A stretch of 64,000 nt of DNA, from the NCBI GenBank assembly GCA_025558095.1, contig JAIVFI010000021.1, positions 310,001 to 374,000 of the forward strand, read 5' to 3'. Source of the stretch: Hyaloraphidium curvatum (lineage: Eukaryota > Monoblepharomycota > Hyaloraphidiomycetes > Hyaloraphidiales > Hyaloraphidiaceae). A program made the position numbers and the translations under genes. Position 1 is the first letter of the stretch. Each line of letters begins with the position of its first letter. The notes beneath the pieces were generated by a model, which worked only from the letters and a program-made list of their open reading frames with translations, ran no database searches and was not told where the DNA came from. Below, piece after piece: positions 23,391 to 33,319 of the stretch.

Positions 23391-25492
23391 TCACTCCCAG
23401 TTGAGACGACTGGGGCCGACCTCGAATCCCACGCAGCGCAGCACGCGCATGATGTTCGTGCTCTGCAAATGAAGATTAGTCTTTGCAATTCAAGCAGCTG
23501 TCGAGCTACGTACCCCTGTTTGCTCGTCGAGGACACCGCTGGTGACAACGACCGGGTCGCCCGCCTGCGCCATTCCCATCTTGACGCCCCAAAGCATGGC
23601 CTTGTAGATGATGTTGTCCGGGTCCGACATGTTGGAAGCAAGGAGCGGGTAAATGCCTCTCAGGCACTGGCACTGTCTCGCTGGTGTGACCGAATGCGTG
23701 TCAGTCGCCTGCGGAGCGCCCAACAGAGAGCATTTATTACTTACCGACTTGGTCGTTCGTAGTGATTGCCAATACCGGTGCGATCGGTCGGTATTTGGCA
23801 ATGTGCCGCGCGGTGTTCCCAGACTGCGACAGCACGATGATCAGAGCAGCGTGCACGTCCCACGACGTCTTGACTGCATTGGAAGGATAAATCAGTTCTC
23901 GTCGCAAGCGCCGGTGCCGTGCCCGTCTCAGTGATCGCACTCTCTATCCCCGGTCCATTATCCGAAAGGATCGCGCGGTGGGTATCAGCAATGCTGTCTC
24001 CCGCAGCGCACAGGACCTCCGAGGCTCCCTGGGCGATCCATCTCATCCCAGACAGGCGTCGATACCCAGATTGCGATGCATACCAGCACAGCTTGCAATT
24101 CCCTCCGTGATCGTCGTCGGAAGGCGGAGATGGCGCCGGAGAGTCGGGTACAGATCCGCGTAGTTGATGTCTGCCTCCGCCTCGCGGCAGATCTTGGCCA
24201 TCACGGCCACAGCCTCGACCGGATGCGAACCCTTCGCCGTCTCGCCGCTGAGCATGACGCAGTCCGTCCCGTCCAGCACGGCGTTTGCGACGTCGGTGGC
24301 CTCGGCGCGGGTCGGCCGCGGGTTCACAACCATCGACTCCAGCATCTGGGTCGCGGTTATCACGCACTTTCCCGCAAAGTTGCACTTCCGGATCATCATC
24401 TTCTGCGCCCTCGCCACCTGCTCCACGGGGATTTCGACCCCCAGATCTGGAAGCGCAACGCCTCATTCCGAGCTCGAGGCGCTATCGGAAGCAAGCAAAC
24501 CACGAACCTCCGCGGGCCACCATGATGCCGTCCGACACCTCGAGAATGTCATCGAAATTGTCCAGACCCTCTTGGTTCTCAATCTTGCTGATGATTTTGA
24601 TGTTTGTGCCCCGAAGGAGTTCGCGGATAGCCAACACATCCTGGGGTTTGCGGATGAAGGACGCGGCAATAAAGTCGACGCCCATATCGATGCCAAACTG
24701 GATGTCGGAGGCGTCCTTCTCAGTGATTGCCGGGAGTTGGACAATAACGTTCGGCAGGTTAACGCCCTTGGTTTCCCCAAGCCAGCCTGAAGGCCTCTAC
24801 AGCTCGCAAGATGGAAAGCGGGGGTCAAGAGCACCACACGCACCGTCGTTTTCTATCTTCGTCGTCACCTCGCCGGTCTTTTCGTTGACGTGGGTCACGG
24901 TAAAGCCGATAAGCCCGTCCCCCACAAGGATCCGATTTCCCGGTCGAACACTTTGCGACAAGGCCTTGTACGTGGTGCACACCTGGGTATCGTCGCCCAG
25001 CCGGCTCGTGTCGTTGTGGAAAGTAAAGACATTGCCAGCCTTGAGCTCCACCTCCTCCCCGTCCCGCAGCTTTCCCGTCCTGGAGAGCGAGCACCACGGC
25101 AGTAAATACATAGCGAAGGTCGCATCCGGGAATAGCTGCGGCTCACCGGATCTCGGGGCCTTTCGTGTCCAACAGGATAGCGACAAACTTGGGGTTCTTG
25201 GTCTCCGTCAAGTATTGGCGCAAGTTGTTGATGGTGCTGGCATGGAACTGGATTTCGGGTTGAGGGCACTTCACAGCGGCAAGCACAAGGAGCGAACCTC
25301 GTGCGTTCCGTGGGAAAAGTTCATGCGAACCACGTTCATCCCGGCCTCCACTAGCTTCCCGATATTCGCCACAGGCTGCGTCTTCGGGCCGATGGTACAG
25401 ACGATCTTGGTCTTGATCTGAATGTTGCGGTCTGATCCGCCACGAACTCCGTTAGCGATTGGTTGCGACAGGGACCGCACGGCTTTCACCAT
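23391..25492 (-). CDS. PYK1: Pyruvate kinase
   Basis: Final glycolytic enzyme (phosphoenolpyruvate + ADP to pyruvate + ATP). From ATG 25490-25492 ([15 protein letters not shown]): [32 protein letters not shown], the B-domain ([20 protein letters not shown]), [48 protein letters not shown] and the signature [22 protein letters not shown] with [19 protein letters not shown]. The C-domain follows. The last exon is [20 protein letters not shown], ending at 23391, in place of the shorter yeast end (SNTLQVSTV). At least seven short introns are needed. The substrate- and metal-binding residues in the NFSHG, KIEN and DG segments are present. Confidence 0.94.
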
Positions 25493-25552
25493 CGCTGTTG
25501 ATGTAGATCGAGGGTTGGTTCGACAGATCGGCAGGGAACTTTGGATTCGAAG

Positions 25553-25909
25553 ATGGTGAAGACGGCGACGTGGCAGGATGACCGAGATCGGCTGACGGAG
25601 ATTGCACGTGGCCGACAACGAAGGAGTCCCTGAGTGGAGGATTTAGGGAAACGGAGGGCGGAGCTTCGGGCCCGGTTGAACCTCGGAGTCGAAGGTCGCG
25701 GAGACAATGGCCGGACAGCGAGGTCAGAGAGCAACGATGACGAGAATGAGGCCTTTCGGCCGACTGAATCGTCCCGCGGGAAGGTGTCTAGATTAAGGGC
25801 TGGGAACGGGCTCATCGGGCCTGCGAAACACCCACGCGCGTCCATCGCGAGCGGAGATTGTCGGCAGCGCAATTCTATGGGCTACCGACGCGTGTCAAAA
25901 GTCCGATGA
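25553..25909 (+). CDS. Candidate small two-exon gene of unknown function in the PK/FYR spacer
   Basis: The 670-bp spacer between the pyruvate-kinase ATG (25492) and the FYR gene holds one possible gene. From ATG 25553 the reading [18 protein letters not shown] can be joined through a 39-nt GTGGCC...TTTAG segment to [17 protein letters not shown], followed by a Ser/Asp/Glu-rich tail. The join is in frame and gives a natural-looking charged helix. However, 39 nt is shorter than any other intron seen here, and no family is recognised. It could equally be 5' UTR of either neighbour, or a far upstream exon of the FYR gene. The remainder (25910-26161) is GC-rich with no supported feature. Confidence 0.25.
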
Positions 25910-26161
25910 GGGTAAAACCAGGTTATCACCGCCGGTGATGACGGCGGGGCAGCCCGCGCGGGCGGGGAGCGCGCGTGCGCGCACAACCGCCTCCCGGTGC
26001 CCCGAAGACTCGCCCGTCCAGTGACTGAGCGGGCACGCGCCGCGAGTCGCGACCAGCCCTTGGTGCCGTCTTGTGGGCTGCTCGCCGGTGACCCTGAAGG
26101 GCTTCCGCCCCGCGCGTGCCATCCCGAACCGTCGAATCGGGTGCCCCCCCCGGTTCGGCCA

Positions 26162-28595
26162 ATGGAGGGATCGGCTGCGGCTCCAGCCGCGCCGCATTTG
26201 GGGGACAATTGCTGTGCGGACCCTGCGGTCTTGCCTGCGGTACAGGAAGTCGGAGCGGCACGGATCGCGAAGGCTGCGGCCACGAAGTCCGCAGTGGCCG
26301 CGGTCCTGGAGCAGGAGGGGATTCCGGAGGAAGAAATCCAAGCCGTCGAACAGCGTGTCTCGGCACTCCAGCAGCAGTGGGCGATATTCCGAATCCCCGT
26401 GCCGAAAGTCGTCTGACCCTCAGGAACCGAACCGAAGGTTCCAGGAGCACGTCGAACGCCAACGGCGCCGCAGGATTGATGCAATTCGTACGGTTTATCC
26501 GAACATTACAGATGCTGAAGCAGAGCTGGCTTTGACTGTGAGTGCGCCTGGGCAGCGATGTGTGCCGCTCTGACCGCCTTGACTGAAAGGCTTGCGGCAA
26601 CGACGACGCGGAGGTGCTGGCCCGCCTTGCTGGTCCGAATTCGGAGGCTCTCTGGCAGTTCATCTGCCCGGTATCAGCTGCCGAGAAGCTTACGGCTCGG
26701 AAACAGAACAACCGTTCTGGGAATCCAGAGGCAGGCGGAGGCGAGGGCAACGAGAGCCCGGCTTCCGGGACCGTTGCGGGCATGCGAACCAAAACACGGA
26801 AGAAGGCCAAAAGCGGAGCTGTCTCATCCGTTCGGCTCGGGATCACGCTCGACAAGGACGAGGACGAGTCACCTGCTCCGAGCCCAGTTACCACCACCAC
26901 CCCTATTCTGGCGGAACTGGGCGATCTCGACGCCATCACAGAGGTCCCACCATTCGGAGAGAGTGGCTCACGTTCGGATGTGGGCCGTGTTGGGCTTGAC
27001 GAGGGTCGCCGCCGCCCCCAAAAGAGAAAGAGGAATCTGGAGGACGACGCGACAGGAGGCTACGGTTCCAGTGGAGACTCCAATACGGCGGCAGCAGCGG
27101 ATCCGGAGGGCGACCTGGACAACATCACCTACCCCTTGGAGCTGCCGTCGTGCAATACCGTGATACTGTCGCTCGGACGGTTGCACAAGATCGCTGACAA
27201 CGATTGGTGGGCGAGCCCAACTAGGGTGAGTGAGCCAGCGGCCGTGGGCTTCCGACGTTCTCCAGCGACTTTGCACGACGCCAGAGCCTCTACTATCACC
27301 CATATCCGCTCGGATTTCACGCGCAAAAGATGGTGTGGGACAGGCTCTTTGACATGTTCATCGACGAGGTCAGCTGATTGCTGTTCTGGCGCTGCTTTCC
27401 TCACCGATAACATGCCCCAGTGTCCGCTCACGGGGAAGCCCGTCTTTCGCGTCGGGTTCGCCTCCACCGACAAGTGGTTTCAGGGATACACTCCGACCGA
27501 TCCCTGGACCAAATGGTGTCTCGAGCAGAGCAAGAACGGCAACTCGCGGGCCAGGTGCGAGCTGGACCTTGGTCGTCGTCTCCGTGCTTCCTTTGACTGG
27601 CTTGTTCCAGCGGTCCGGCGTTCTACGGGTTTTCGGACAAGGTGTTGCAGTACGCCCTCCGCCGCCTCGTTATCCGCACCGACGTGCACGAGTACCGGTA
27701 CCGCATGGGGGACTCGGGCATCACGGACTCGGAGTTTTCGCCGCCTTCCGTGAAGGTCGACGACTTTTCGCCCGACGAGCGCAGGATCCTCGTTGCGCAG
27801 GTCTCCCTGCTTGCCGCGGACTCAAAGGGACGCTTTCATTGGGGCGCCGTCGCTGCGGCGTTGCCCCGCCGGCCGGGCTATCTGTGCCAGCTGGAGTACA
27901 ACCGCCTATGCAGGACCCGGGAGGTGGCCGCCTCCTTGCCCGTTCCGGGGGTGAACGTGAAGGATCCGTACGTCCCCGCGGACCAGCTCACAAAGGGCCT
28001 CGGCAACAGCGGTGGGGGCAGGAAGAAGAAGGGAGAGGCTCGAACCGTTGACCAGTCGGCGTCAAAGAAGCGCTCTTCCCGGGGCCGACCGCCGGGAAGA
28101 GTCAAGGGCCGGGCCCGGACAGGGGACAGTGACGATGGCGACGAAAGCGGGGTCGCGGGAGACGGCGGGCCGGATTCCGAACCCGACCCCGACAATCCCT
28201 GCCCAGACAAGCGGGACTCCGTTACGTTCTCCAGGATGCGGGTGCCGACCGTTTGTCCCTGCGGTAAGGTCGCTGTCGCTCGAGCGGGGACGAACTCTGA
28301 GTCCCGTACAGGTTACGTCTGCGACTACTCGACTTGGTTGCGTGTGCTCTCGGGAGGCACGACGCTTAACGAGAACCTACTGTTCGCTGAAGATCGCGAG
28401 AACCAGCCTCCCGAGGTTTGTGAGCACCCAGATTCTGTCCAGCTCCGTTCCGTTGACCGCTCTCGTGTACCTTTGCGATCGCAGGGTCCCAAGGACACTT
28501 GCCCATTCACCAAGCAGCACCACACGCGTCGGATGCTGGTCAAGCTGACGATCGACAACTGGGCCGAATGGGAAGGCAAAATCCGCGATGTTTGA
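26162..28595 (+). CDS. FYR-domain (FYRN-FYRC) nuclear protein with SANT-like region
   Basis: The core is clear. FYRN is read as TVILSLGRLHKIADNDWW and, in the next exon, LYYHPYPLGFHAQKMVWDRL. FYRC is read as GKPVFRVGFASTDKWFQGY and, after another intron, FYGFSDKVLQYALRRL. FYR pairs occur in TBRG1, MLL-type methyltransferases and KDM5-like proteins, that is, in chromatin factors. Upstream exons encode a basic helix (RFQEHVERQRRRRIDAIRTV) and an acidic/Lys-rich linker. Downstream are a Myb/SANT-like segment (DDFSPDERRILVAQVSLLAA; WGAVAAALPRRPGYLCQLEY), a Lys/Arg-rich stretch and a Cys-containing end (CPFTKQHHTRRMLVKLTID) to TGA 28593-28595. The start is uncertain: ATG 26162 opens a good helical exon (EQEGIPEEEIQAVEQRV), but its join to the next exon lacks a consensus donor. 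No SET or JmjC domain is visible. Confidence 0.66.
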
Positions 28596-28636
28596 TGGAT
28601 TGGTTGCAGAAACAATACAGAATCTTTGACTGAAAG

Positions 28637-30295
28637 CTACACTGCGACCGCCGCCGTCTCCGGCTCCACCGAAGCCACGGCCTCCAACTCCGGCTCCACC
28701 GAGGCCAGGGGTTCTGCCGGCGCCGCAGCCTCCTGGGGCGGCGGGTCCGAGCTCGGGTACTCGGAAAGCGGGACCTCGCCCCCAGGCCCGGGAACAGGGT
28801 GGGCCCTCGCGCGGCCCACGTGCGCATAGGCGCCATAGGCCTGCTGGAACGAGGCGATGGCGGACAGCAGCCTCGCCATCAGATCGCGGCTGCCCTCCTC
28901 CCCGGGGTTCGCGGGGGGGGCCGGATCCTCGGCGGGATCCGGCACGTCCAGGCCGAGCAGGGGTATGTGGTTGAGCTGCATCCGATGGGCCCATTCGGTC
29001 AGCATGCGGACGCGCTTGCACATCTCCCCGAGCGAGGCCTTGCTGCTGGGTGTCTTGGGCTTCACAGCTGGCAGCTCGGCGATGTTGACCGGGGCGCCCG
29101 GCGGGTGCGAGTGGTCCACGACGTGACGCGCCTGCTGCTGCTGCTGCTGCTCCTTTGCCGCGTTGTGGTGGGCGGCTGCCTTTTTGCCAAAGTTGGCCCC
29201 GCGTCCGGGCCCGCCCGCGCCGCCGGCTGGAGAATGGAAGAAGGATGTCAGTGATCCTACTTTGCTGGACGACCCTCTCGCGAAACACCCACGTCGCTTT
29301 TCGGGAACCGGGCGCGGCTTGGGCGCGGGCTTCTCCCACTGCGAAGGCGGCGTGCTGTCGGTCTCCGAGTCGCCCGCGTCGCCGTTGGGCGGGCTCTCGC
29401 CGACGGCCGCTTCCCCGGCCGCCGAGGCGTCGCCGTCCGGGCCGCCGCTGGTGCCGCCGGCGCCGTGCGAGGGCTTGCCCGGCTTCTTTGGCCGGATCTC
29501 TCCCACCGATTCGGCCTCGCTGTCTGACTTGAACTCGCTCTCGGCGACGCGGGAGCCGACGTTGTCGCGGCCCCCGCGGCCGGGACCGCCGTAGCGGCCG
29601 CGCTTCGCGCCGCGGCCGCCGCCACCCGACGCGGGGCGGGGGGCGTACTCGTCCGCCTGGGACGAGTCCTCGTCCTCGGGGCTGGAGCCGTCGGCGTCGC
29701 GCTTCCTGGGACCCGTGCCGCGCTTCCGCTTGCGTGGCTTTGCCGATCCCGAGCCACCTCCGTCCGATTCGGCTTCCCGCGAGCCCTCATTTGTAGACAG
29801 CTGGAACAGTTCCGTGAAGGACTGCGACGCTTCCATCGAGTTCATTGTCTTGCGCTTGGACGGGGCCGCGCGGTCCGTTTTGAGGTTGGAGGCGCCCAAC
29901 CCTAGGAGGTCGCGAGACGGCTTGCGGCGCCAGGCAGTAGCGGCCAGCAGGTGTCTGTTGTAAGGGTGCAAGTCCGGGCGGCAGTTTGAGCAGTAGTAAT
30001 GCTTGGGAGTCAGCTGCACCACCACGGTCACCACATTGGGCCTGCCCCCAGCAGACGAGAAGCAACTCACAGACCGGGTCGGGATGTTCACACACTCTCC
30101 ATGCTGCCACGTAAGACATGTAGGTACTTCGCATTGAATCATGAAGCCCTCGGAGTCGGTCCTGCCGCAGACGCAGTTGACGGCGCCGTCGTCCGAGTGT
30201 TCGGAGAGTTCTGAGAGCGGCGCGCCCGACCCCGCGGGCGACGGCGGGCCGGGCGGCGCGTCCGCGTCAGATCCAACATGCTGCGCGTCCTCCAT
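28637..30295 (-). CDS. PHD-finger protein (Set3/Cti6/MLL5-like PHD)
   Basis: From ATG 30293-30295 (MEDAQHVGSDADAPPG) an acidic leader is followed by a C4HC3 PHD finger: CVCGRTDSEGFMIQC, CLTWQHGECVNIP and, across a 57-nt intron, TPKHYYCSNCRPDLHPYN. This finger type reads histone H3K4 methylation in Set3/Cti6-like proteins. The rest is low-complexity: basic nuclear signals (KPRKRKRGTGPRKRDADG), a Gly/Arg stretch (GRGAKRGRYGGPGRGG), acidic/Pro runs, six consecutive Gln, then a helix (LGEMCKRVRMLTEWAHRMQL) and an Ala/Glu/Pro tail to 28637. A second stop-free intron of 66 nt (29227-29292) lies in frame. No catalytic domain was found, so a reader or scaffold role is inferred. It converges on the FYR-domain gene (41 bp). 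Confidence 0.75.
   Translation of the reverse strand: MEDAQHVGSDADAPPGPPSPAGSGAPLSELSEHSDDGAVNCVCGRTDSEGFMIQCEVPTCLTWQHGECVNIPTRSVSCFSSAGGRPNVVTVVVQLTPKHYYCSNCRPDLHPYNRHLLAATAWRRKPSRDLLGLGASNLKTDRAAPSKRKTMNSMEASQSFTELFQLSTNEGSREAESDGGGSGSAKPRKRKRGTGPRKRDADGSSPEDEDSSQADEYAPRPASGGGGRGAKRGRYGGPGRGGRDNVGSRVAESEFKSDSEAESVGEIRPKKPGKPSHGAGGTSGGPDGDASAAGEAAVGESPPNGDAGDSETDSTPPSQWEKPAPKPRPVPEKRRGCFARGSSSKVGSLTSFFHSPAGGAGGPGRGANFGKKAAAHHNAAKEQQQQQQARHVVDHSHPPGAPVNIAELPAVKPKTPSSKASLGEMCKRVRMLTEWAHRMQLNHIPLLGLDVPDPAEDPAPPANPGEEGSRDLMARLLSAIASFQQAYGAYAHVGRARAHPVPGPGGEVPLSEYPSSDPPPQEAAAPAEPLASVEPELEAVASVEPETAAVAV
29227..29292 (-). other. 66-nt in-frame, stop-free intron of the PHD gene
   Basis: Minus-strand GTGGGT donor, CACTGAC branch-like sequence and TTCTCCAG acceptor. 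Length is a multiple of three with no in-frame stop. Its removal joins PEKR to a Gly-rich segment. Confidence 0.7.
30014..30070 (-). other. 57-nt in-frame, stop-free intron inside the PHD finger
   Basis: Minus-strand GTGAGT donor and GTGGTGCAG acceptor; 57 nt, no in-frame stop. Retention would insert 19 residues between the His/Cys pair and the last Cys pair of the PHD finger. Removal restores normal spacing before PKHYYCSNC. Confidence 0.85.
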
Positions 30296-30406
30296 TTAAG
30301 CGGAGGGCAGCGGAGCGGTGGGAGGGTGTGGGGGAAGTGGAAAAGGTGGTGCAAGCGGCGTGATGGGAGCACTTCCCCGCCGGCCCGTCCCCGCCCCGCC
30401 CCAAAG

Positions 30407-31486
30407 ATGGCCTCCGCGGACGCAGCGGCCGAGCACCTGCGCGGGCTGCTGCCGCCCGACCTGCGCGCGGTCGAGATCGGCGTGATCTGCGGAAGCGGGC
30501 TCGCGGGGCTCGCGGCGCTGGTCGACCCCGCCGCGCGCGTCGCGATCCCCTACGCCGACATCCCCGGCTTCGCGGTGCCGCGCGTCGCCGGCCACCCCGG
30601 CCAGCTGGTCGTCGGCCGCCTCGGCGACCGCGTGTGCGCGCTGCTCGTCGGCCGCTTCCACTGGTACGAGGGCCACCCGCTCGCCGTAAACACCTTCCCC
30701 GTGCGCGTGCTGCGGCGGCTGGGCGCGTCCACGCTGGTCGTCACGAACGCGGCAGGGGCTCTGAACCCGTCCTTCGCGCCCGGGACCCTCATGGTCATCA
30801 AGGACCACCTCAATCTGCCCGGGCTCGCTGGCGCCTCGCCGCTCACCGGCCCCAACGACGACTCGTTCGGGCCGCGATTCCCGGCAATGTCGGACGCGTA
30901 CGACCCGGAGCTGCGCAAGGCCTTCTTCCGGGCCGCGATCGGCTCGGAGCTCGCCGTCGAGGAGGGCACGTACGTCTTTGTCGCGGGACCTTCCTATGAG
31001 ACGCGCGCAGAGTGCAGGATGCTGCGGAGCATGGGTGCGGACGCCGTAGGTGGGCGCACATCTATTGCCGTGGCACGGGGGACGCGGCTCGAGCGCGCCG
31101 CCGCCAGGCATGAGCACCGTCCCCGAAGTGGTCGTCGCGCGGCACTGCGGCATGCGGGTCTTTGGGTACGCCATGCTGCCCGCGATCCGGTGGCCGCGTT
31201 TGACCGCGGCACCCCCAGGCTGTCTCTCCTCACGAACCCCGTCGACACTACCGAGGTGCCCGGAGTCAAGGAGCTGGTCCTCGCCGAGAGCAGGGGCCAG
31301 CCGGTGCCCGAGGAGCCCAAGCACCAGACCGTGAACCACGAGGAGGTCCTGGACACGGCCAACAAGGTGGCCGTCGCTCTGCAGGCGCTGATGAAAAAGG
31401 TACGCGGGTCGCGATCTGGTTCGGCCGATCGCCGCCTGACGTGACCATCCCGCGGAACAGGCGATCCTCGCGTTCCCCCGGCAATA
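30407..31486 (+). CDS. PNP1: Purine nucleoside phosphorylase
   Basis: Cytosolic phosphorolysis of inosine/guanosine in purine salvage. From ATG 30407 ([15 protein letters not shown]): [15 protein letters not shown] (phosphate loop), [12 protein letters not shown], the signature [46 protein letters not shown] and the purine-site motif [16 protein letters not shown]. Two introns then lead to [19 protein letters not shown] (family ...MSTVPEVxxAR) and [14 protein letters not shown] last intron from GTACGC yields [13 protein letters not shown] with TAG at 31484-31486, instead of the unspliced end at 31443. The base-contacting Glu and Asn of trimeric PNPs fall in YET and TN. Very high GC third positions. 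The stop is 13 bp from the opposing small gene. Confidence 0.93.
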
Positions 31487-31499
31487 GCGACTCGCGTGT

Positions 31500-31832
31500 T
31501 TACGTCGCCGAAAGGCCAATGTAGCGCCGAACGATCGCGGAGCACACAGATGCGATCGTGGCCACCAAAGCCGGCCTCACCGCGGTTCCGAGGACGAATC
31601 CCCGCCTGCGATCTGCCACGTCGTCCTCCGAAAGGCGCAGAAACGCGTCCTCCGCCATCCTTGCCGCGTGTATTGTCGTCCAGAAGGCCCCGAGAAAGAG
31701 CGGCGGGAGCGTCACTGCCGCGAGGGTCGACGTCGGGGTTGCGGCTCCCAAGAAGACGGCTGCGACGTCGAGCGCGGACTGGAAGGCACGGGTGGGAAGC
31801 GTAATGCTCCGCACTTGCTCAAACAAGGGCAT
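31500..31832 (-). CDS. Small hydrophobic protein, 110 aa, unknown
   Basis: An uninterrupted 110-residue reading frame from ATG 31832 (MPLFEQVRSITLPTRAFQSA) to TAA 31500. It has one or two membrane-compatible helices: VAAVFLGAATPTSTLAAVTL followed by PPLFLGAFWTTIHAARM, and VRPALVATIASVCSAIV. A charged loop (EDAFLRLSEDDVADRRRG) lies between them. I do not recognise the family. It fits the local gene spacing perfectly (13 bp from the PNP stop, 80 bp from the next divergent ATG), which supports it being real. A mitochondrial or ER membrane location is only a guess. Confidence 0.55.
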   Translation of the reverse strand: MPLFEQVRSITLPTRAFQSALDVAAVFLGAATPTSTLAAVTLPPLFLGAFWTTIHAARMAEDAFLRLSEDDVADRRRGFVLGTAVRPALVATIASVCSAIVRRYIGLSAT

Positions 31833-31912
31833 CGAAGGCCGTGCGACGACGAAGCTTGACCAACGAGAGTGATCGACCGCCGCCGACGACCAAGCAAAGA
31901 ATCGCGCGCCAG

Positions 31913-33218
31913 ATGGCGCTCGCGAGCAAGGTCAAGAGCCTTCCGGACAGCTACGATGAGCACGAGATCTGCGCGTGCTGCCGCAACTCGCTCAAGCGGA
32001 GCGGCGCGGTGCCGGCCGGGAGCGCAAACCGCGGCCGGCACGGCGCCGCCGAATCCTCCGCGACCCCCGCGGCGCCCCGGCTCGTTGTCCCGGCGTCGCC
32101 GACGCTGACGCCGACAGCGGACAAGGCGGAATCAAAGGCGGACCTGCAGAACCAATGGGTCCGGAGGGGGAACGACCTCAAGGACGTCGGCCGCTACGAG
32201 GATTCCATCGCGGCCTACTCCAACGCCATCGGGTGCGATCCCTCGAACCCTTTCCTCTACTATCTCCGCGCCGTGGCGTGCGAGAACCTGCCGGACTGGA
32301 AGGCCGCCACGGACGACCTGGAGACGCTCATGGGGCTCATCGAGACGGGCCAGGCCACGGCCCGGGTGTCGATGAGCTTCAAGGCCGCGGGGAGCCAGGG
32401 GGACATGCAGGTGTCCCAGGAGTACCTTTGGCTCATGTCGATGGGCTTCAGGGCAGTGTGCCGCGAGGAATGCGTCTCGGCGGCTCACAAGCGCGGGGAT
32501 CCGATCGACTACGCCATGGTCGAGAGCGCGCTCGAGGACGTCCGGCTGTTCCTCGCGGCCTTTCGCGCCCTGCCGGCCGAGGGCTCGAGCATCTTCAGCA
32601 CCTACCTGGGCGCGTACCGCCGGGGCCGCGTGCTGCTCTCGCGCCAGAAGCTGCGCGCCCTGTGCGGCAAGTACTCGGCTGCCCTGGACGACGCGCTCGA
32701 GGTGCTCAAGAAGGAGACCAGGGCCGATTTCTGCGAGGTCGCGGGGGACATGTACCGGATGTGCAACATGCCGGGGGACGCGAGCCGCATGTACGCGCTC
32801 GCGGCCTCCAAAACGAGGGCGTCGAACCAGCTCAGGTTCAAGCAGGCCGTCACGAGCGCGGCCGCGGAGAAATGGAGGGAAGCCTGGTGCGTCGGTGCCG
32901 CGCGGAACGGGTGGCTTGCGACTGACGCGACTTCACGTTAGGTACATCTACGAGGACATCCAGCGGCGGTACCTCCGCGGCGACTACGCCAAGGACCTGG
33001 CCGGGGAAATGGACGACTTTTATGAGTTTGTCGCCGATGCATACCCGGCCATCGACAGCTCGGCGAGCGTGGCCGACAGCCTGCAGATCATCATCGCCGA
33101 TCTGCACAAGAAGGTGAACGGGAGCGGGACCACGCTGGGTGAACCGGTGCAGCCTGCCGATAAGCCATCGGCGGGTAAGAAATCTAGGAAGAAGATTGCT
33201 GCTCCGTCGGAAGACTGA
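31913..33218 (+). CDS. TPR-containing protein of unknown function
   Basis: ATG 31913 (MALASKVKSLPDSYDEHE) is the first in-frame ATG. An N-terminal Cys motif (EICACCRNSLKRSG) and an Ala/Pro/Thr linker precede a tetratricopeptide pair: LQNQWVRRGNDLKDVGRYED and AAYSNAIGCDPSNPFLYYLR, followed by further helical repeats (YEDSIAAYSNAIG; YSAALDDALEVLKKE; GDASRMYALAASKTRA). One intron near 32,880-32,941 joins EKWREA to the C-terminal part (YIYEDIQRRYLRGDYAKDLA). It ends in a Lys-rich tail (GKKSRKKIAAPSED). The TPR part resembles co-chaperone-type proteins, but no J, PPIase or U-box domain is present. Function not assigned. Confidence 0.72.
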
Positions 33219-33319
33219 AATTGAGTGAGGAATGAACCGGCAGCATTTCCGCGCCTCACTCGGCCGATATCATCAGGGCCGGAGGGTCGTCTCCCACCTC
33301 TCGTCCGGCCACGACCATC

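Noticed and set aside
25926-26939. Long minus-strand frame opposite the FYR gene
   Set aside because: Pro/Arg/Ser-rich shadow of a GC-rich coding strand; plus-strand exons there have clear helical and domain content.
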